Position numbers and translations under genes: made by a program. The notes beneath the pieces are model-generated. The model was not told the DNA's origin. It worked only from the letters and a program-made list of their open reading frames with translations, and searched no databases. This document shows, piece after piece, positions 18,231-27,045 of a DNA stretch of 64,000 nt. Origin of the DNA: Lachnocurva sp045579705 (GTDB lineage Bacteria; Bacillota; Clostridia; Lachnospirales; Lachnospiraceae); the NCBI GenBank assembly GCA_045579705.1, contig JAZNMP010000004.1:62001-126000 (forward strand). The letters run 5' to 3'. How positions within the stretch are numbered: the first letter of the stretch is position 1; every line of letters begins with the position of its first letter.

Positions 18231-19230
18231 CTAGATCGTCACCTCCGCCTCTGGAAATAACAATTTCTCCAGCATCTTCAAGTTTTCTAATAATACCAAC
18301 AATCTGCTGCTGAGCTTCCTCAACATCCTTCATACGAACAGGTCCCATGTAATCCATATCTTCTTTGATCATTGCAGCGAGACGCTGTGACATATTCGTA
18401 AAGATAACATTCTGAACTTCTTCGTTTGTAGATTTAAGTGCAACAGAAAGTGTACTGTTCTCGACATCTCGAAGTACTCGCTGAATAGATCTGTTGTCGA
18501 GAAGGAGGATATCCTCGAATACGAACATCTTCTTTCTGATATCATCAGCAAGTTCTGGCTCGTCGATTTCGAGAGATTCCATAATACGTTTCTCAGTACG
18601 TCTATCAACCGCATTCAAGATAGCTACGATAGCATCTACACCACCGGCAACGGTGTAATCCTGATTGATAAGGGAAGAAAGCTTTCTCTCGAGAACTCTC
18701 TCTACTTCCTTTACAACATCAGGAGAAGTTCTATCCATCAGGGCGATTCTCTTTGCTACATCCGCCTGCATTTCAGCAGATAGCGCTCCAAGGATAAGCG
18801 CAGCCTGTGCTGAAGACAGATAAGACAAGATCATAGCGATAGTCTGAGGATGTTCGTCCTGTATGAAGTTAAGAACCTGAGAAGGTTCTGTCTTTCTGAT
18901 AAACTCGAATGGTCGAACCTGAAGTGAAGCAGTAAGTTTCGTAATAACGTCTGCTGCACGCTCGTCGCCCAAAGCTTTTTCCAAAAGTTCTTTCGCATAA
19001 CCGATACCACCTTCGGCGATATACTGCTGAGCCAAACAAACCTGATAGAATTCGTTTATGACTTCTTCCTTAATCTCAGGTGTGATCGATCTGGTATTTG
19101 CAATTTCAAGCGTCAGTTCCTCAATTTCCTCTTCCTTGAGATGCTTAAAAATTTCAGCTGATTTCTCAGGTCCAAGTGTAATCAAGAGAACGGCTGCTTT
19201 CTGAACTCCATTTAAATCTTCTGCCGCCAT
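18223..19230 (-). CDS. fliG: FliG, flagellar motor switch protein
   Basis: FliG forms the rotor ring on FliF and is the surface pushed by MotA. The 335-residue product has the family landmarks: AAVLLITLGPEKSAEIFKHL at the start, the EHPQTIA motif (QDEHPQTIAMILSYL), and the C-terminal torque domain with MFVFEDILLLDNRSIQRVL and its conserved charged residues. Standard length; it ends inside the fliH start. Confidence 0.98.
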   Translation of the reverse strand: MAAEDLNGVQKAAVLLITLGPEKSAEIFKHLKEEEIEELTLEIANTRSITPEIKEEVINEFYQVCLAQQYIAEGGIGYAKELLEKALGDERAADVITKLTASLQVRPFEFIRKTEPSQVLNFIQDEHPQTIAMILSYLSSAQAALILGALSAEMQADVAKRIALMDRTSPDVVKEVERVLERKLSSLINQDYTVAGGVDAIVAILNAVDRRTEKRIMESLEIDEPELADDIRKKMFVFEDILLLDNRSIQRVLRDVENSTLSVALKSTNEEVQNVIFTNMSQRLAAMIKEDMDYMGPVRMKDVEEAQQQIVGIIRKLEDAGEIVISRGGGDDLVV

Positions 19231-19235
19231 CTAAA

Positions 19236-20867
19236 TTATCCCCAGTCTTCATTCAACCAGTTGCGAAGCAAGTTTGCTACAGCTTCTGGATTCTCATCTA
19301 CAAATTTCTCTATCAAGATACGAGCCTCGGACTTCTCATTGAATCCGATATCCTCGAGGTTTTCTTCCTGCTGTTCATTCTGTTCAGCAAGCAAATCATC
19401 AACAGAAACTTCTTCTTCGACTTCCTCTTCCTGCTCCTTCTTCAACGAACGGAATACTACGAAACCGAGCAGAGCAAATACCAACAGAGCGATGACTATC
19501 TGCAGGTAATCTGTAAGTGTTCTACCGCCAGTAGACTCATGGAACAGAGGAACCTCGTATGCCAGAATAGTAATCTTGTTAGCATTGATTCCTGTTGCGT
19601 TAGAAACAGCTGTAACCATCTGGTCATCTACATCAATCTGTTTCTTTTTATTATTCTTTGATCTGAATTCTGAGAAGCTCTGGCCTTTAAGTTCACCAGA
19701 TTTCTTCATCTCATCTTCATCGTATGTGATGTAGTTTGTAGCTACGATCGTGATTGAAGACTCATCATAATCAACTTTTCCGACTTCGCCTTCCTTTGTA
19801 GTGATAAGCTCGCTAGGAAGGTAATCCTCTGTAACGGAGCTTGATTCTGAACTTGTAGTTCCGTTGTCATCCATTACGTAGGAAGTATCGTCATCATTTG
19901 TATCAGTACCAGGTGTTCCACCTGTATTACCTTTTGATGAAGTATTTGTCTCAGTTCTACTGTCGAGATAACCTTCAGTCTTTCCGTTCTCAGTATCTAC
20001 ATAGTATTTGTAGTCCTTTGAGCTCTCTTTCGTGAAGTTCATCTTCAATTCGCAGCCTACATCGACATTATCGTAGATAGCAGAATTCATTCCGTTATCA
20101 TGTGCGAGAACTTCTTTGACTTTCTTTGCTGTAAGCTTTTCAGCATTCTCTTTAACATCCTGCTGTGTAGAAGCCTGCGCCAAAGATGTATCGTCTTCAG
20201 TTCCGTTAAATAGAGTATTTCCGTTATTGTCGATAACTGTGATCTTGTTAGTAGTTGCATTACGTAGGTTTGCAGCCATAAAGTGTGCTACTGAACGAGC
20301 GATTTTCTCATGGCCTTTACTGCCCTCTGTAAAAGTAATCTTTACAGCTGCAGATGATTCCTCATTTGTCGCGATAATAGTTCCATCGTCATGAGGGATA
20401 TTAATATTAATATCAACTTCTGAAACTCCGTCCATCTTCTCAATCTGTTTTGTGAATTTGGATTCCAGAAAAACCTTGTACTTCTTCTCTTTGTCTGCCT
20501 CTGTAGTTGAGAAAGAACCGTTTACTACATCATCGATGCTGTAGCCATCTGAAGAAATATCGTTAGTACCGAGAAGAATCTGTGCCTGTGAAGAATCCTC
20601 TTCATGAATAGAAAAAGTCATTCCATCCTTTGACTGCTGATAAGTAATCTTGTTATCTGTGAGTAAAGTCTGGATACTCTGTGCTTCCTTTGCATCTGAA
20701 GCGACTTTGAGAACTACCCATTTAGGTCTGGTCACCACGAACAGTAGAATTGAAATAGCTACTACGACTACGACCGCCATGCTGATCATGATGGCCTTTT
20801 GTCTGGAAGTAAACTTCTTCCACCACTCGATTATTCTATTTATCGTATTCTGAATTCTTTCAGGCAT
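19236..20867 (-). CDS. fliF: FliF, flagellar MS-ring protein
   Basis: FliF builds the MS ring in the membrane, the first structure of the basal body. The 543-residue product has two transmembrane helices (about 24-46 and 450-472), a periplasmic YscJ-type domain between (e.g. MDGVSEVDININIPHDDGT), an acidic Ser/Thr/Asp-rich loop around 300-345, and a C-terminal cytoplasmic tail (NPEAVANLLRNWLNED) that binds FliG. Five bases separate it from fliG. Confidence 0.98.
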   Translation of the reverse strand: MPERIQNTINRIIEWWKKFTSRQKAIMISMAVVVVVAISILLFVVTRPKWVVLKVASDAKEAQSIQTLLTDNKITYQQSKDGMTFSIHEEDSSQAQILLGTNDISSDGYSIDDVVNGSFSTTEADKEKKYKVFLESKFTKQIEKMDGVSEVDININIPHDDGTIIATNEESSAAVKITFTEGSKGHEKIARSVAHFMAANLRNATTNKITVIDNNGNTLFNGTEDDTSLAQASTQQDVKENAEKLTAKKVKEVLAHDNGMNSAIYDNVDVGCELKMNFTKESSKDYKYYVDTENGKTEGYLDSRTETNTSSKGNTGGTPGTDTNDDDTSYVMDDNGTTSSESSSVTEDYLPSELITTKEGEVGKVDYDESSITIVATNYITYDEDEMKKSGELKGQSFSEFRSKNNKKKQIDVDDQMVTAVSNATGINANKITILAYEVPLFHESTGGRTLTDYLQIVIALLVFALLGFVVFRSLKKEQEEEVEEEVSVDDLLAEQNEQQEENLEDIGFNEKSEARILIEKFVDENPEAVANLLRNWLNEDWG

Positions 20868-20892
20868 TACGAGCTCCTCATACTATGTTTTT

Positions 20893-21222
20893 TTAAATCT
20901 GCATGTTCATGATTTCCTGATAGCCCTGAATAAATCTATCACGAACAGCAACTGTATATTGCAAAGCAGTAAGTGCTTTACGCTGTGCAATCATCAAATC
21001 GTGTGTATTCTCCGCTTCACCAAGCGCAAATTTAATCTCCTCATTCTGAGCATTTACCTGCAAAGCGTTCGTCTGATCAACAACATTCATTACGCCTTTT
21101 AGGACGTCTCCAAAAGTCTGTCCATTCTCATTCACCGCACCGACTGCAGTTCTATCTGTTTTTGGTGCTGCAGGCTGAAGCTTATAATCATTGCTCAGGA
21201 GAGATATAGAATTTACATCCAT
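20893..21222 (-). CDS. fliE: FliE, MS ring-rod junction protein
   Basis: FliE is the adaptor between the MS ring and the rod. The 109-residue helical product ends with the conserved KALTALQYTVAVRDRFIQGY and EIMNMQI. Length and position between flgC and fliF are standard. Confidence 0.96.
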   Translation of the reverse strand: MDVNSISLLSNDYKLQPAAPKTDRTAVGAVNENGQTFGDVLKGVMNVVDQTNALQVNAQNEEIKFALGEAENTHDLMIAQRKALTALQYTVAVRDRFIQGYQEIMNMQI

Positions 21223-21238
21223 TTATGTCCACCTCTCA

Positions 21239-21688
21239 TCAGCTCTGTCCAATAGAAATACCTGACTGAACCATAGATTTAATAGCATTAAAAGCTGTAA
21301 CATTCGCTTCGTATGCACGACTTGAATCGATCAGGTTCGTCATCTCTTCAACTGTATTTACATTTGGATATCTAACATAGCCGTTCTCATCAGCATCTGG
21401 ATGAGAAGGATCATACGCCATAATAAAATCCGTAGAAGTATCCTGATATACATTTGTTACACGTACACCATTACCTTTAAATGCTCTCTGATATGACTCC
21501 AAGGTGTCATTGAAAGCCACCGGATTTAGTCTTTTTTCCTGAAAAGTAACTATCTTTCTGCGATAAGGTTCGCCATTTTCCGTCCTGGTAGTGTTTAAGT
21601 TTGCAATATTCTGAGCTATCGTATCCATTCGAAATCTCTGGGCAGTCATACCAGAGGCACAGATATCATAGGATTGAAAAAGACCCAT
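21239..21688 (-). CDS. flgC: FlgC, proximal rod protein
   Basis: Rod subunit. The 149-residue product starts with YDICASGMTAQRFRMDTIAQ and NIANLNTTRTENGEPYRRK, the rod signature, and ends with SRAYEANVTAFNAIKSM, the conserved C-terminal helix. A strong AGGAGG precedes it and flgB lies 19 bases upstream. Confidence 0.97.
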   Translation of the reverse strand: MGLFQSYDICASGMTAQRFRMDTIAQNIANLNTTRTENGEPYRRKIVTFQEKRLNPVAFNDTLESYQRAFKGNGVRVTNVYQDTSTDFIMAYDPSHPDADENGYVRYPNVNTVEEMTNLIDSSRAYEANVTAFNAIKSMVQSGISIGQS

Positions 21689-21707
21689 ATTTTACCTCCT
21701 TCAATAC

Positions 21708-22103
21708 TTAGCTGATAACCGCATTAAAACGCTGGAAATCATTTGATATGCTGGTCGTTAGAACTGAGTATTTCTGCTGTTCAGAAGCAAGTTCTACGTT
21801 CTCAGTATCAATATCAACGTTATTTCTGTCTAATCTATAGGAATATCCCGGATAGTCTACATACTGTCTAGCCTGTGTATCTTCAATAGTTAGTTTGTTT
21901 ACGGCTTTATCGACGTTTCTCGTCTCAGCTGTATACTGAAGTAACTTATCCTTAAGTATGCTAGAAAATTCAACATCCTTGCGCTTGTATGTAGGAGTGT
22001 CAACGTTTGCAATATTGTTTGCAATTACTGTTTCACGCAAATAACTTGCATCAGCAGTTCTGTCCATCATATTGATGTAACCGAATGCATCTGAAATAAT
22101 CAT
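21708..22103 (-). CDS. flgB: FlgB, proximal rod protein
   Basis: Rod subunit and first gene of the flagellar cluster. The 131-residue product has the rod-type N-terminal motif (VIANNIANVDTPTYKRKDVEF) and a C-terminal helix (ASEQQKYSVLTTSISNDF). A GGAGG lies upstream of the ATG, and a promoter candidate is about 40 bases further upstream. Confidence 0.96.
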   Translation of the reverse strand: MIISDAFGYINMMDRTADASYLRETVIANNIANVDTPTYKRKDVEFSSILKDKLLQYTAETRNVDKAVNKLTIEDTQARQYVDYPGYSYRLDRNNVDIDTENVELASEQQKYSVLTTSISNDFQRFNAVIS

Positions 22104-22140
22104 ACACTTCCTCCATTAAACAATTTACCTATTCTCTTAC

Positions 22141-22168
22141 ATTATAATGAAAATCTAGTAAAAAACAA
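22141..22168 (-). promoter_or_regulatory. Predicted promoter of the flagellar operon (flgB)
   Basis: On the minus strand TTGTTT (22163-22168) and a perfect TATAAT (22141-22146) are separated by 16 bases, about 38 bases before flgB. This is sigma-A like; I see no clear sigma-D (TAAA...GCCGATAA) pattern here. It would drive flgB and the genes behind it. Confidence 0.6.
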
Positions 22169-22173
22169 TATAT

Positions 22174-22195
22174 TTTCCACTATATTGTGTGGAAA
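22174..22195. promoter_or_regulatory. Inverted repeat next to the flgB promoter, possible operator
   Basis: A dyad TTTCCAC (22174-22180), eight bases, GTGGAAA (22189-22195) lies just upstream of the -35 box. Its position fits an operator of the flagellar operon. It resembles a CodY box only loosely (that consensus is AATTTTCWGAAAATT), so the regulator is unknown. Confidence 0.35.
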
Positions 22196-22241
22196 TATAT
22201 ACAAAATCCCACTACATCTACGAAAAGGATTTAATAAAAAA

Positions 22242-22275
22242 ACAGGAAATGGAATTTAGAAACTCCATTTCCTGT
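22242..22275 (-). terminator. Intrinsic terminator of codY
   Basis: A perfect 12-bp stem (22242-22253 with 22264-22275, 10-base loop) is followed on the minus strand by a run of seven T. It lies 14 bases after the codY stop and separates codY from the flagellar operon promoter. Confidence 0.9.
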
Positions 22276-22288
22276 AGAAAATCCTTTA

Positions 22289-23071
22289 TTAGTTATTCTC
22301 TTTTTTCTTAAGCTCATCAAGTTCAGAGAAAATCAAGTCGTTGAGGACTTTGATGTATGTACCCTTCATACCTGATGATCTGGATTCGATAACACCGGCA
22401 CTCTCAAATTTACGAAGTGCGTTTACGATTACTGATCTAGTTATACCTACTTTATCGGCAATCTTTGATGCAACAACAACTGATTCAGTGCCTTCCATCT
22501 CATCGAGGATATGAATGATAGCCTGAAGTTCTGAGTAAGAAAGAGTTGAGATAGCTGACTTAACAACCTGCTTCTTTCTAACAAGCTCTTCGTTCTCTTC
22601 ATTTACAGAACGCATCATTTCAAGTCCTACTACTGTAGTACCGTATTCGCAAAGGATGATATCATCGATATCATATGATCTGTTATCTCTGTAGAAGAAG
22701 ATAGTTCCAAGTCTCTCACCAGCGATATCGATAGGTGTGATAATAGCTGAGAAATTCTCGATACCGAGTTCTTCAAAGCCGAGAGTCTGAAGGTTAACGT
22801 TCTCCTTTGTTGAAAGGATTCCGAGAAGTCTCTCGTTAAGCATATCATCGATATACTCTCCTACTTCTGTAGTAATCAGATCTCTAATCTCATCTGTACC
22901 TGGGTTAATAGAAGCACCAAGCACCTTACCTTTTTTTGAAATAACCAAAACGTTTGATGTAAGAATCTCTGTAAGTACTTCACAGATATCATTAAACACA
23001 ACCTTTGACTTGTGGTTATTGTGTAAAAGCTGATTAATCTTTCTAGTTTTATCAAGTAGTTCTACGCCCAT
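22289..23071 (-). CDS. codY: CodY, GTP and branched-chain-amino-acid sensing repressor
   Basis: CodY is the global repressor that reports nutrient sufficiency in Bacillota. The 260-residue product has the N-terminal ligand-binding GAF domain and a C-terminal winged helix-turn-helix (SKIADKVGITRSVIVNALRK, about 203-222), the most conserved CodY segment. Length matches. The gene lies directly upstream of the flagellar operon and downstream of topA, which parallels the Bacillus arrangement, where CodY represses motility. Confidence 0.98.
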   Translation of the reverse strand: MGVELLDKTRKINQLLHNNHKSKVVFNDICEVLTEILTSNVLVISKKGKVLGASINPGTDEIRDLITTEVGEYIDDMLNERLLGILSTKENVNLQTLGFEELGIENFSAIITPIDIAGERLGTIFFYRDNRSYDIDDIILCEYGTTVVGLEMMRSVNEENEELVRKKQVVKSAISTLSYSELQAIIHILDEMEGTESVVVASKIADKVGITRSVIVNALRKFESAGVIESRSSGMKGTYIKVLNDLIFSELDELKKKENN

Positions 23072-23112
23072 TTTGTCTCCTTAATTCAAATAACTCAAAA
23101 ATCTATATACCA

Positions 23113-23140
23113 ATATTAACATCTATACGCTATTTTTCAA
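23113..23140 (-). promoter_or_regulatory. Possible promoter of codY
   Basis: Minus-strand TTGAAA (23135-23140), 16-base gap, TAATAT (23113-23118), about 41 bases before codY. The match is moderate and read-through from topA is also possible, because no strong terminator follows topA. Confidence 0.35.
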
Positions 23141-23188
23141 GCAATTTTCGCTTTTGTGTCAATTTTTGTAATTAAACCTAAAAATAAC

Positions 23189-25267
23189 TTATTCCTCATT
23201 AGGTTTATATTCTTCGGAATATCCACATGAAGCGTCAGAGCAAACAATCTTCTTTCCTCTGATAACCATGTAGTTATTACACTTTGGACATTTCTTTGCA
23301 ACAGGACGCTGCCAGCTTACAAAGTCACAATCCGGATAATCTTCACAGCCGAAGAATTTTCTACCCTTCTTCGTCTTTCTAATTACGACTTCCTTACCAC
23401 ACTTAGGACATGACACACCTATTTTTTCCAAATATGGTTTAGTGTTCTTACACTCTGGGAAGCCAGGGCAGGCGAGGAATTTACCATGTGGTCCATATTT
23501 GATAACCATATGTCTTCCGCAGTTTTCACAAACCACGTCAGTTTCTTCATCTGCAATCTGAATCTTCTCAAGTTCTTTCTCGGCTTTCTTGATAAGTTCC
23601 TCCAAATCCGGATAGAAGTTACGAATGATTGATTTCCATTCTACCTTTCCATCTTCTACTCCATCGAGCAAGCTTTCCATATTCGCTGTAAACTCTGTAT
23701 TTACAACAACTGGGAAAGATTCTCTCATAATCTTGTCAACCGCTTCACCGATTTCCGTCATGTAGAGATTTCTACCCTCTTTAGTGATATAACGTCTCTT
23801 CAAAATCGTTGCAATAGTTGGAGCATATGTACTCGGGCGGCCGATTCCCTTTTCCTCAAGCACACGTACCAAAGATGCTTCTGTAAAATGAGCCGGAGGC
23901 TGAGTATAATGCTGCTTCTCCTCAAACTCATCAAGCTTAATAGTTGATTCTTTAGTAATTCCAAAGATGCCGTTTTTCTTATCTTCCTGAGCATCATCAG
24001 CATCTGTATAGATAAGCCTAAATCCTGCAAACACCTGTTTTGAGGCACTTCCTGAAAAAATATAACCATTAGACTCTACTTTTACATTAGTAGTCTCAAA
24101 GATTGCATTCTTCATCTGGCTGGCTACGAAACGCTTCCAGATAAGCTGATACAGTCTGAACTGATCTCTAGAAAGGGAATCCTTGATTTCTGAAGGTATC
24201 TTTGTGATATCAGCAGGTCTGATAGCTTCATGAGCATCCTGAATCTTCTTCTCAGTCTTTTTTCCTCTGGAATCTTCACCGAGATATTCAGGGCCATAGT
24301 TCTCTTCGATAAAGTTAGTAGCAACTTCTTTCGCTTCTTCTGAAACTCGAACAGAGTCTGTACGTAAGTAAGTAATCAAACCTACTGTACCCTGTCCCTT
24401 AATATCTACACCTTCATAGAGCTGCTGAGCGATTCTCATAGTCTTCTGTGTAGAGAAATTAAGTGCTTTTACTGCTTCCTGCTGTAAAGTACTAGTCGTG
24501 AAAGGAAGAGGTTTCTTTCTCTCTCTTTCAGTCTTAGAAATAGAAGAAAGTATAAAGTTACCATCTTTAGTCTTAGAGATAATTTCATCCAAAGAAGCTT
24601 TGTCAGAGATTTCTTTTTTCCCTGATTTATCGCCATAGAAAGAAACGGTAACAGGATTCTTCTCGTTGGAAACCAACAGTTTCGCATCTAATGTGTAATA
24701 TTCCTGTGGAATAAACGCATCGATTTCAGCTTCTCTCTCAGCTATAAGTCGAAGTGCAACAGACTGAACACGACCTGCTGAAAGTCCTCTCTTTACCTTT
24801 GCCCAAAGAAGCGGGCTGATATTATATCCAACTAAACGATCCAGCACACGACGCGCCTGCTGCGCATCTACGAGATTCATATCAATATCTCTAGGATTCT
24901 TAAGGGAATCCTTTACCGCCTTCTTCGTGATTTCGTTAAAAGTAATTCTCTTTACGTCTTTATTCTCAAGTTTTAAGGCAAAATAAAGATGCCAAGAAAT
25001 AGCTTCACCCTCACGGTCCGGGTCAGTTGCGAGATAAATATGGTCGGCTTTCTTTACTTCCTTACGAAGTGCAGAAAGCAATTCTCCCTTTCCACGAATA
25101 GTTATATATTTAGGCTCGAAGTCGTTCTCGATGTCGATACCCATCTGGCTTTTTGGCAAATCACGTACATGTCCCAAAGATGCAACGACTTCATAATTCT
25201 TTCCTAAGAATTTCTTGATAGTTTTTACTTTTGTTGGGGACTCAACTATGACAAGATTTTTCGCCAT
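23189..25267 (-). CDS. topA: DNA topoisomerase I
   Basis: Type IA topoisomerase that relaxes negative supercoils. The 692-residue product has the N-terminal TOPRIM domain (VIVESPTKVKTIKKFLG; YLATDPDREGEAISWHL), the core with the active-site tyrosine in GLITYLRTDSVRVS, and three C-terminal four-cysteine zinc ribbons (CENCGRH...CPGFPEC; CPKCGKE...CEDYPDC; CPKCNNY...CSDASC). Complete. Confidence 0.98.
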   Translation of the reverse strand: MAKNLVIVESPTKVKTIKKFLGKNYEVVASLGHVRDLPKSQMGIDIENDFEPKYITIRGKGELLSALRKEVKKADHIYLATDPDREGEAISWHLYFALKLENKDVKRITFNEITKKAVKDSLKNPRDIDMNLVDAQQARRVLDRLVGYNISPLLWAKVKRGLSAGRVQSVALRLIAEREAEIDAFIPQEYYTLDAKLLVSNEKNPVTVSFYGDKSGKKEISDKASLDEIISKTKDGNFILSSISKTERERKKPLPFTTSTLQQEAVKALNFSTQKTMRIAQQLYEGVDIKGQGTVGLITYLRTDSVRVSEEAKEVATNFIEENYGPEYLGEDSRGKKTEKKIQDAHEAIRPADITKIPSEIKDSLSRDQFRLYQLIWKRFVASQMKNAIFETTNVKVESNGYIFSGSASKQVFAGFRLIYTDADDAQEDKKNGIFGITKESTIKLDEFEEKQHYTQPPAHFTEASLVRVLEEKGIGRPSTYAPTIATILKRRYITKEGRNLYMTEIGEAVDKIMRESFPVVVNTEFTANMESLLDGVEDGKVEWKSIIRNFYPDLEELIKKAEKELEKIQIADEETDVVCENCGRHMVIKYGPHGKFLACPGFPECKNTKPYLEKIGVSCPKCGKEVVIRKTKKGRKFFGCEDYPDCDFVSWQRPVAKKCPKCNNYMVIRGKKIVCSDASCGYSEEYKPNEE

Positions 25268-25339
25268 TTACTTCATCTCCTTATATATTTTTAAGTCAAA
25301 ATATTTCATATTAATCTTTTTTCGAAAGAAACTTTGTCA

Positions 25340-25368
25340 AATATACACCACTGCCAATTACAATTCAA
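25340..25368 (-). promoter_or_regulatory. Predicted promoter of topA
   Basis: Minus-strand TTGAAT (25363-25368), 17-base gap, TATATT (25340-25345), about 72 bases before the topA start. A second possible -35 (TTGACA) lies just downstream but without a well-spaced -10 box. The rest of 25268-25506 is an AT-rich divergent intergenic region. Confidence 0.45.
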
Positions 25369-25506
25369 GGAGAAATTTTATTTTTCTTAAAATAACTTAA
25401 GAATTTTTACACTAATTGAATAAATGTTTATTTTCCTAAAACATCTTTAAGAAACAAACGGCTTATTTTGTGGTAATCTCACTTCACATCGAGAAGGAGG
25501 ATTACT

Positions 25507-27045
25507 ATGTATTGTTCAGTTAAAACCGCAACTTTAAACGGAATCGAAAGCATTCCAGTAACTTGCGAGTCAGATGTATCAAATGGTTTACCTAATTTTT
25601 CCATAGTCGGTCTACTCTCCACAGAGATTAAGGAATCCAGAGAGCGAGTTCGAACCGCTATAAAAAATTCCAATGTCAAGTTTCCAGCTTCCAGAATCAC
25701 GGTGAATATTTCTCCCGCATCCATCCGAAAAAGCGGAACCGGATTCGATCTGCCCATTGCGGTCTCTATATTGGGTGCATACGGGCAGATAAAGACCTCA
25801 GCCCTAAGAGACATCATGATGATAGGAGAAATGAATCTAACGGGTGAAATACTGCCTATAAAGGGTGTTCTATCCGCATGCCTCGTATGCAAAGAAATGA
25901 ACATCCCCTATCTCATGGTCCCCGAAGGGAACAAATACGAAGCCACTATGATTCCTTCATTAAAGATTATTCCGGTCAAATCTCTAAAGAACGTAATCGA
26001 AATCTTGAAAGACAAAGAGATAGATGAAAGATATGTCTGGAAAGATGACTCAAAAGTCGATTCCAGTAATGAATCCTATGAGCACGACTTCAAAGACTTA
26101 AAGGGACACAAAACACTTCGGCGAGCTCTGGAAGTCGCTGTAAGCGGAATGCACAATCTGCTAATGATAGGTCCGCCCGGTGCCGGAAAAACGATGGCCG
26201 CATCCTGTGTTCCTTCTATCCTGCCGCCCATGTCTGCTACTGAACAGATTGAAGTATCAAAGATATATTCTGCCGCAGGATTGCTGCGTGACAATGTATC
26301 TCTTATAAATCACAGACCTTTTCGCTCTCCTCATCATACTATTTCAAATATTGGATTAGTTGGAGGCGGAGGAGTCCCCATCCCCGGTGAGATAACACTC
26401 GCGACCTCAGGAATTCTATTCCTGGACGAACTACTGGAGTTTAAGAAGGAATCTCTAGAACTGTTACGACAACCTATGGAGGACCACTGCATAAATATCT
26501 CTAGATCAAAGAACCAGGTTACTTTTCCTGCCGACTTTATGTTAATTGCGGCCTCAAACCCCTGCCCATGTGGATACTACCCTGATTTTAACAAATGCGA
26601 ATGTACCCGGAGCGAAGTTCACCGTTACCTTTCACGATTATCTGGTCCTCTTATGGACAGAATAGATATCATAGTCTCCATCCACCCACTAACACTGGAT
26701 GAAATGTCAGATACACACGAACAGGAAAGTTCCAAAGAAATTCAGAAGCGTGTCATAAAAGCTATGCAGATTCAAAGAGAACGATTCAAAGGGACAAACA
26801 TCGAGTTTAACAGCAGGATTCCAACTTCTCAAATAGACAAATATTGCACATTATCGAACAGTGTGCAAAAACAACTGCTAAAAATGTTGAAGCCTGAAAA
26901 TATAACCGTCAGATCTTATAACAAGCTGCTCAAATTAGCTCGAACAATAGCTGATTTAGATGGCTCCGAAGATATAAGCATAAAACATCTGAAGGAAGCT
27001 TCTAATTACATAATAAAGGGGGCAAAATGTCTAAAGATATACTAA
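25507..27045 (+). CDS. comM: ComM/YifB family Mg-chelatase-like AAA+ ATPase
   Basis: ComM-type proteins are hexameric helicases that assist branch migration during natural transformation and recombination. The 512-residue product has an N-terminal Lon-S5-like domain (residues about 15-170), the Mg-chelatase AAA+ core with Walker A GPPGAGKTMAA, Walker B GILFLDELLEF, and the loop CPCGYYPDFNKCECT with four cysteines typical of the family. An AAGGAGGATT ribosome site precedes the ATG. It overlaps dprA by 19 bases, so the two are co-translated DNA-uptake/recombination genes. Confidence 0.95.
   Translation: MYCSVKTATLNGIESIPVTCESDVSNGLPNFSIVGLLSTEIKESRERVRTAIKNSNVKFPASRITVNISPASIRKSGTGFDLPIAVSILGAYGQIKTSALRDIMMIGEMNLTGEILPIKGVLSACLVCKEMNIPYLMVPEGNKYEATMIPSLKIIPVKSLKNVIEILKDKEIDERYVWKDDSKVDSSNESYEHDFKDLKGHKTLRRALEVAVSGMHNLLMIGPPGAGKTMAASCVPSILPPMSATEQIEVSKIYSAAGLLRDNVSLINHRPFRSPHHTISNIGLVGGGGVPIPGEITLATSGILFLDELLEFKKESLELLRQPMEDHCINISRSKNQVTFPADFMLIAASNPCPCGYYPDFNKCECTRSEVHRYLSRLSGPLMDRIDIIVSIHPLTLDEMSDTHEQESSKEIQKRVIKAMQIQRERFKGTNIEFNSRIPTSQIDKYCTLSNSVQKQLLKMLKPENITVRSYNKLLKLARTIADLDGSEDISIKHLKEASNYIIKGAKCLKIY

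Noticed and set aside
23174..23206. AAACCTAA/TTAGGTTT inverted repeat at the end of topA as a terminator
   Set aside because: The stem is short with a long AT loop, overlaps coding sequence and is not followed by a clear T run.
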